DNA of 64,000 nt, taken from positions 248,001 to 312,000 of the forward strand of contig NZ_JAGFVL010000062.1 in the NCBI RefSeq assembly GCF_017599345.1, written 5' to 3'. Shown here piece by piece: positions 59,408 through 64,000 of the stretch; the stretch's first letter is position 1; each line of letters opens with the position of its first letter. The notes under the pieces were generated by a model. The model was not told the DNA's origin. It saw only the letters and a program-made list of their open reading frames with translations, and did no database searches. This DNA is from Gracilibacillus suaedae. GTDB taxonomy: Bacteria; Bacillota; Bacilli; Bacillales; Amphibacillaceae. The translations under genes were made by a program, and so were the position numbers.

Positions 59408-60790
59408 ATGATGGAGAAAGTTAAACGTTTTTGGTTCATGTTATTGCTTATACTAACGGTAGCTATTGTAGGTTGCAGTCCTGATGATACAGCAGGTGAC
59501 GGGGATGATAGTGAATCAAGCGATGATGTTGTGGAAGGTGATTGGGAAGGTCAAACGATAAATGTGCAATTAATTGGTGACTTTGATATGGAGGACTCCA
59601 CAGATCCTGTTACAGGAGAAAAGACACAAGGGCTTCAAGTGATTAAAGATGAGTTTGAAAGTCAGCATCCAGGTGCTACCGTTGAATTTACGATAATGCC
59701 ATGGGAAGGTTATACGGAAAAAACACAGGCAATGCTTACTTCTGGTGAAGCGGATGTCTATCAAATGCCCGGTATTGCTGATTTTGCTGCACAAGGAGTA
59801 TTAGAACCATTAGAGCCATATATTGAAGAGGACCCAGATTTCAATTTGGATAGATTTATTGATAATCAAGTGGATGGCTGGAAAGCACTTGGACCTGATA
59901 GTGATGAATTGGGGATATACGGCTTACCTTTCCTAGGAGATGCTCGTTTTATTGCATATGATAAGCAATTATTTGATGAATGGGGAGTAGAATACCTTTC
60001 TAAATATCCTACGATGGAAGAAGTAGCGGAAAAGGCAAAGCAGATGACAGGAACGAACCCTGAAACAGGCGAACAAAACTATGGCATATGGTTTCGTGGT
60101 GATTGGTCTTCTGCTTTTACATTAATTAATCTTGCAGAAGGTCAAAATGGCAGCTGGGGGTCTGGTTTTGCTTGGGATGAAATCGAATTTAATTTTGATA
60201 GTCCTGAAATGGAATCCGGCTTAGAATGGCTATTAGAGATGCAAGAGTATGCACCTGAAGGATTGGTAAGTGATCAAGGCAGTGAAAAATGGTTAACGCA
60301 AGAAAACGATATTGCTATCATGCTAAATCAAGGCCCGGGTGATACGGTTATGCCAGCATATGCCCAAGGACTTGGAGAAAGAATTGGAATTGCCCAAGAA
60401 TTTAAAAATGATGAAGGTGTAGGTGGTATGTTCGCGGGAAGTCCGATTACAATGGCAAAAGATAGTGATAACAAAGAATTAGCTTGGGAATGGATGAAGT
60501 TTGCAACAAGTGAAACGGTACAACAATATGTATTTGAAGAAGCAAATGGAATGCCAGCAATCCAAGCAGCAGAAACGTGGGATAGTTATGCAGAGGTAGA
60601 AAACTTAATGGCACCGACCATGGAAGCGATGAGTACACCATGGACGCCTAGGTACCCATGGGCATCGTCACAACCACGTTTTATATTAACCTCTGAAGTT
60701 GAAGCTGCTCTAACTGGTGAAAGATCAGCTGAAGAAGCAGTGGAAAAAGCACAAAGAGAGAGCGAAGAATGGTTGGAAAACAGAAATTAA
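59408..60790 (+). CDS. Sugar ABC substrate-binding lipoprotein (CUT1)
   Basis: A 460-residue solute-binding lipoprotein. The signal peptide ends IVGC (C23), followed by a short acidic linker and a SBP_bac_1-type domain (FESQHPGATVEFTIMPWEGYTEKTQAML, ADVYQMPGIADFAAQGVLEPLEPYI, GLPFLGDARFIAYDKQLFDEWGV). The protein is acidic overall. AGGGGG precedes the tandem ATG ATG. It is bracketed by structured RNA: repeat copy e upstream and a strong hairpin at 60826-60863 downstream. The ligand is unknown; partner genes (YesL, DUF2264, uronate-type dehydrogenase) point to an oligosaccharide from plant or algal polysaccharide (inference). Confidence 0.9.
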   Translation: MMEKVKRFWFMLLLILTVAIVGCSPDDTAGDGDDSESSDDVVEGDWEGQTINVQLIGDFDMEDSTDPVTGEKTQGLQVIKDEFESQHPGATVEFTIMPWEGYTEKTQAMLTSGEADVYQMPGIADFAAQGVLEPLEPYIEEDPDFNLDRFIDNQVDGWKALGPDSDELGIYGLPFLGDARFIAYDKQLFDEWGVEYLSKYPTMEEVAEKAKQMTGTNPETGEQNYGIWFRGDWSSAFTLINLAEGQNGSWGSGFAWDEIEFNFDSPEMESGLEWLLEMQEYAPEGLVSDQGSEKWLTQENDIAIMLNQGPGDTVMPAYAQGLGERIGIAQEFKNDEGVGGMFAGSPITMAKDSDNKELAWEWMKFATSETVQQYVFEEANGMPAIQAAETWDSYAEVENLMAPTMEAMSTPWTPRYPWASSQPRFILTSEVEAALTGERSAEEAVEKAQRESEEWLENRN

Positions 60791-60825
60791 AAGTGTTTTT
60801 GATGAAAAAGGGTATGCTCTTTTCG

Positions 60826-60863
60826 CTAACTTTTGCAAGAGGAGTACACTCCTGCAAAAGTTG
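60826..60863 (+). repeat. Intercistronic hairpin after the binding-protein gene
   Basis: GCTAACTTTTGCA pairs with TGCAAAAGTTGC around an inner GGAG/CTCC stem. No T-run follows. A second small stem ACCGTT/AACGGT lies at about 60866-60888. Position suggests mRNA processing or protection of the binding-protein message. Confidence 0.65.
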
Positions 60864-60962
60864 CTACCGTTAAAGGAGTCGAAACGGTCGGCCTTCGCTA
60901 TATTTTTTTCTACAACGAATAAAAGAAAAAGCAAATCAGCTGAAAGAGGGGGTGAACGAAAA

Positions 60963-61598
60963 ATGCATCATGAGGGGCTGTTATACAAGACGATGGTATG
61001 GATTTCGCGTCTTGCTTATCTAAATATGTTGTGGCTAATCTTTAGTATGATAGGGTTATTGTTTTTGGGAGTTTTTCCTTCAGTAGTTGCTGCACTAGCT
61101 ATTGAAAGAAAATGGATTCGTGGTAATCAAGATTTTCCTTTATTCAAACAATTTTGGTCAGAGTTTAAAAATAATTTCATACAAGCAAATGTAATTGGCT
61201 ACTTTTTCACCTTTCTGGTCATGTTAATATATATTAATATAACACTAGTTCAATCGTTGGACCATTGGCTTCGATTATTACTCTTGTTTTTGTTATTTGG
61301 TTTGGTGTTTTTAGTATCCATCATTTTTGTGTATATCTTCCCAACATTTGTGCATTACAAGGCTACATTCTTTGACTATATAACATATGCATTTGTCGTT
61401 GCGCTTGTATCCCCTTTAAATACGTTATTAATTTTGATTAATATAGGAGCATTTTTCTTTATTGGTTATTACTTTCCTGGTGTTGTATTTGTGTTTGCAG
61501 GAAGCGGATTAACTTTTATTACGATGTGGTTTTCCTATCAATCTTTGAAAAAAATCGAAAATAAAACTTCTTATGATATGAAAGGTGAGTATGAATGA
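60963..61598 (+). CDS. YesL-family (DUF624) membrane protein
   Basis: A 211-residue protein with about five transmembrane helices. The start HHEGLLYKTMVWISRLAYLNMLWLIFSMIGLLFLGVFPS is the YesL/DUF624 signature, with FPLFKQFWSEFKNNFIQAN following. The ATG at 60963 comes after GAGGGGGTGA; upstream in-frame codons overlap the binding-protein gene and are not used. YesL proteins accompany CUT1 importers in polysaccharide loci (B. subtilis yesLMNOPQ) and have an unknown auxiliary role. It overlaps the DUF2264 pseudogene by 4 bp. Confidence 0.88.
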   Translation: MHHEGLLYKTMVWISRLAYLNMLWLIFSMIGLLFLGVFPSVVAALAIERKWIRGNQDFPLFKQFWSEFKNNFIQANVIGYFFTFLVMLIYINITLVQSLDHWLRLLLLFLLFGLVFLVSIIFVYIFPTFVHYKATFFDYITYAFVVALVSPLNTLLILINIGAFFFIGYYFPGVVFVFAGSGLTFITMWFSYQSLKKIENKTSYDMKGEYE

Positions 61599-62735
61599 CG
61601 GATGATCGATCTTATTGGCTCCAAACCATGTTAGAAATTGCGGACCCACTCCTTTTAGCATTGGAAAAAGAACAACTCAAGAAACAAATGCCGGTTGAAC
61701 GACAAAAAGATACTAACCGTGAGATATATTCGCATTTAGAAGCTTTTGCTCGATTAGTAAATGGAATGGCTCCATGGTTAGAATCGTATGCTGAAAATGA
61801 ATCAGAGGAGAAACTTAGAAAAGAATATGTCCAACGAGTAAAACTTGCATGAATCATGCAACAAACCCTGAATCTAAAGATTATATGAATTTTTCAGTTG
61901 GTGATCAACCCATTGTAGATACAGCCTTCTTAGCTCAAGCAATATTAAGAGCCCCTCAAACTTTATGGTATGAGTTGGACGACAATGTTAAACAGAATGT
62001 GATCAACGCATTAAAAGCTACAAGAAGCGGCAAACCTTATTTTTCCAACTGGTTACTATTCTCAGCTATTATTGAGACAGCTTTATATAAGCTGGGTGAG
62101 AAAGATTGGGATTCAATGCGTATTGATTATGCCCTTAACCAATTTGAACAATGGAATGTCGGTGATGGCTTGTACAGTGATGGTAGGTCATTTCATGCTG
62201 ATTATTACAATAGTTATGTCATCCACCCGATGTTATTGGACATCGTAGAAACAATTGGGCATACATACAGTGATTGGTCGGATAAATCTGAAAAGATTCG
62301 TACAAGAGCTGTTCAATATGCACGAATTCAAGAGCGAATGATTTCCCCTGAAGGTGCATTTCCATCGATCGGCCGCTCTTTGGCATATCGCTTTGGTGCT
62401 TTTCATCATTTAGCGAATCAAAACTGCGACGTGAACTGCCGTCTGAGTTAGCAGCTGGTCAAGTGAGAGCAGCATTAACAGCTGTCATAAAAAGAACGTT
62501 ATCATCTAATGAAGTGTTTGATAATAGTGGCTAGTTAAAAATTGGATTTACAGGCCATCAGCCAGAAGCAGGAGAGGGGTATATCTCTACAGGAAGCTTG
62601 TATTTGTGTGCATTTATATTTTTACCATTGGGATTAAAGGAAAGTGATTCGTTTTGGCGAGAAGATGAGCAGGATTGGACTAGTGAAAAAGCTTGGGCTT
62701 CAGAAGGGTTTCCTATATATCGGTCATTGGACTAA
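61595..62735 (+). pseudogene. DUF2264 protein gene, inactivated by two frameshifts and a stop
   Basis: The first frame (61595-61852) gives EIADPLLLALEKEQLKKQMP and HLEAFARLVNGMAPWLE. It breaks at a lost base near 61850. The second frame (61849-62451) continues DYMNFSVGDQPIVDTAFLAQA and GRSLAYRFGAFHHLA, and breaks near 62427. The third gives LRRELPSELAAGQVRAALTA, a TAG at 62532 in place of the expected Trp (GWLKIG), then GHQPEAGEGYISTGSLYL to a stop at 62733. Repaired, it is a full DUF2264 protein of about 380 residues. DUF2264 proteins have a six-hairpin-like fold linked to polysaccharide use. A terminator at 62740 ends the operon. Confidence 0.9.
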
Positions 62736-62739
62736 TTAC

Positions 62740-62774
62740 TTAAAAAGAATGGAGGGAACCCCATTCTTTTTAAA
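62740..62774 (+). terminator. Terminator of the carbohydrate importer operon
   Basis: The perfect stem TTAAAAAGAATGG (62740-62752) / CCATTCTTTTTAA (62761-62773) with an 8-nt loop starts 5 bp after the DUF2264 stop. Confidence 0.92.
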
Positions 62775-62904
62775 TAAGGGAAAGTGTATAACTAATGGAA
62801 TCACAACTTTTATAAACAAGTAAGTAGGAATAGGTTAGTGGTTTTAACTGCACTGGGGTAATAACCCAAGTTGCCAAGTCTGATATATGTTGTAGAGCAG
62901 ATAT

Positions 62905-63040
62905 TAGCGAAGGCCGCCCACTTCAACTTCTGTGGGAATCGTTTGACCTGAAGAATCACTTTTTCGAGTGGTTTTTGCTCGGAAAAGTTAGCTGAAGGAC
63001 AAACCCCATCGGAAAGGGAAGTGGGCTAGCCGGAGTGGTG
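62905..63040. repeat. Large imperfect palindrome before cysC
   Basis: The outer arms GGCCGCCCACTTC (62912-62924) and GAAGTGGGCTAGCC (63018-63031) pair. Inside, GTTTGACCTGAAG pairs with CTGAAGGACAAAC. The centre is AATCACT / AGTGGTT around 62954-62973. It is more GC-rich than its surroundings and non-coding. A smaller hairpin GGGTAATAACCC is at about 62855-62866. Confidence 0.7.
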
Positions 63041-63100
63041 GTCAAGCTGTTCAAGTATTTCATAAGGAATCGCAGATCTACTTAGCATGTGAGTGATAAG

Positions 63101-63122
63101 GACTAAGCAGTTTTGCTCAGTC
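63101..63122 (-). terminator. Weak terminator after cysC
   Basis: The stem GACTAAGCA / TGCTCAGTC with one mismatch lies 5 bp past the cysC stop on the minus strand. The following sequence (CTTATC) has few T, so termination may be partial. Confidence 0.45.
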
Positions 63123-63126
63123 TTTC

Positions 63127-63726
63127 TTAAATATAACTGCTGATTTCTAAATACTCAATTATCTCAGTTACTGCTTCGTCAACAGATTTATTTTCGGTAT
63201 CGATTACTAACTCCGGTTGCTCCGGCTCTTCGTAAGGTGCATCGATACCAGTAAACCCTTTGATCTCACCTGAACGAGCTTTTTGATAAAGCCCTTTTGG
63301 ATCACGAGCTTCACATTTTTCAAGACTACATTTTACATATACTTCGATAAATTCGCCATCAGCTAAAAGCTTTCTGACATTATCACGGTCTTCGCGGTAT
63401 GGTGAAATAAAAGCGGTAAGTGTGATTATACCAGCATCATTTAATAACTTGGCTACTTCACCAATCCGTCTAATATTTTCTTTGCGATCCTCCGGGCTAA
63501 AGCCTAAGTTATTATTTAAACCGTGACGAATATTATCACCATCTAAGCGATAGGATCGAACTCCTTTTTCAAAAAGTGCTTTTTCCAATTCAACTGTTAT
63601 GGTCGATTTGCCTGAACCTGAAAGTCCGGTGAACCATAATACCGGACTTTGGTGATTGTTTTGCTTGATTCGATCCTGTTTCGATACTGCTGAGTCATGC
63701 CATACGATGTTTTTTGCTTGTGTCAT
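63127..63726 (-). CDS. cysC: Adenylyl-sulfate kinase
   Basis: A 199-residue APS kinase that phosphorylates adenylyl sulfate to PAPS in sulfate assimilation. The P-loop is GLSGSGKST (34-42). Substrate-binding segments are [34 protein letters not shown] and the lid [23 protein letters not shown]. The start overlaps the sat stop as ATGA, showing translational coupling with the sulfurylase upstream. Confidence 0.96.
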   Translation of the reverse strand: MTQAKNIVWHDSAVSKQDRIKQNNHQSPVLWFTGLSGSGKSTITVELEKALFEKGVRSYRLDGDNIRHGLNNNLGFSPEDRKENIRRIGEVAKLLNDAGIITLTAFISPYREDRDNVRKLLADGEFIEVYVKCSLEKCEARDPKGLYQKARSGEIKGFTGIDAPYEEPEQPELVIDTENKSVDEAVTEIIEYLEISSYI

Positions 63727-64000
63727 TCGTTTGAACCCCTTTGCAATCCTTTGATTAACACTTCAGCAACTTCTGGTCTTGAAAATTGCCGTGGTAGAGA
63801 CTCCCCGTTGCGAAGTTTTTCTCTTACCTTTGTTCCGCTCAAATGCACATGCTCAGATTTATCATGTGGACAGGTTTTCTGTGTAGCCATGTTCTCACAT
63901 TTTTTGCAAAAGAAGGCATGCTCGAATTTGAAAATTTGGATACCCAGCTCAGCTTCATATTTCGAAATTAATTCTTGGGCTTCATACGTACCATAATAAT
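63723..64000 (-). CDS. sat: Sulfate adenylyltransferase, C-terminal part
   Basis: The last 92 codons of a gene that enters from the right edge on the minus strand. The C-terminal signature is clear: [17 protein letters not shown], then [17 protein letters not shown] and [17 protein letters not shown]. This is ATP sulfurylase, which activates sulfate to APS for the kinase encoded next. The cysteine pair CKKC and the CPH block form the small metal-site-like insertion common in this family. It overlaps cysC by ATGA. Confidence 0.93.
   Translation of the reverse strand, partial: YYGTYEAQELISKYEAELGIQIFKFEHAFFCKKCENMATQKTCPHDKSEHVHLSGTKVREKLRNGESLPRQFSRPEVAEVLIKGLQRGSNE

Noticed and set aside
61595-62451. 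Two separate small genes of 85 and 200 codons
   Set aside because: They join end to end as parts of one DUF2264 protein, and a third piece follows; this is one broken gene.
1-64000. Complete insertion sequence, integrase, prophage, tRNA or rRNA genes
   Set aside because: Looked for on both strands; apart from one phage-type regulator and small palindromic or MITE-like repeats, nothing supports them.

Overview
The window is low-GC Gram-positive DNA: strong AGGAGG-type ribosome binding sites, GTG and TTG starts, and many genes whose closest recognisable relatives and gene order are those of Bacillus subtilis (yfiYZ-yfhA, btr-feuABC-ybbA, fruRKA). Acidic extracellular proteins and the overall repertoire suggest a salt-tolerant Bacillaceae member of the Gracilibacillus/Oceanobacillus/Virgibacillus type. 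This is inference; there is no rRNA in the window. I saw no complete insertion sequence, prophage, CRISPR array, tRNA or rRNA gene.

Layout. 1-5.5 kb: a DUF421 membrane protein (cut by the window edge), a TipAS-type MerR regulator, an EcsC-family protein, two small unknowns, an MFS efflux pump and a HAD phosphatase. 5.7-12.3 kb: serC behind a probable ZTP riboswitch, an AraC/membrane/NAD(P)-binding trio, a DUF418 protein, a frameshifted ABC permease remnant, queF behind a preQ1 riboswitch, and a DinB protein. 12.3-28.8 kb is dominated by iron: a divergent yfiY / yfiZ-yfhA hydroxamate-type siderophore system, a complete btr-feuABC-ybbA catecholate-type system, and a methyltransferase/saccharopine-dehydrogenase-like pair facing a LuxR regulator. 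All carry Fur-box-like sites. Neither uptake system has its own ATPase. Between them lie a stray phage-type regulator, a flavin monooxygenase and a 141-bp MITE-like repeat.

30.9-34.5 kb is the fructose operon fruR-fruK-fruA with phased direct repeats in its promoter. 34.8-46.5 kb is a divergent sugar region around a LacI-family regulator. To the right are lacI-fucU-fucA-fucK-fucI (L-fucose breakdown). To the left are an FGGY kinase, a transaldolase-like aldolase and a ribose-type ABC importer. Palindromes with an ACCGGT core sit in both promoters. 46.9-53.4 kb holds a cupin, a frameshifted P-loop kinase, a CBO0543-type membrane protein and an ABC-2 export operon headed by a large acidic anchored protein. 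53.8-62.7 kb is a second carbohydrate locus: a uronate-dehydrogenase-like protein, two TIM-barrel isomerases, an AraC regulator, a CcpA-site-controlled ABC importer, a YesL protein and a DUF2264 gene broken by three lesions. The right edge carries cysC and the end of sat (sulfate activation).

The most unusual non-coding signal is a family of about 50-140 bp palindromic intergenic repeats, with six copies recognised by eye. Two of them lie directly upstream of substrate-binding-protein genes inside otherwise unrelated sugar ABC operons. Other structured repeats are an 84-bp tandem of nested palindromes after fruA, a large imperfect palindrome before cysC, and the MITE-like element at 18.0 kb.
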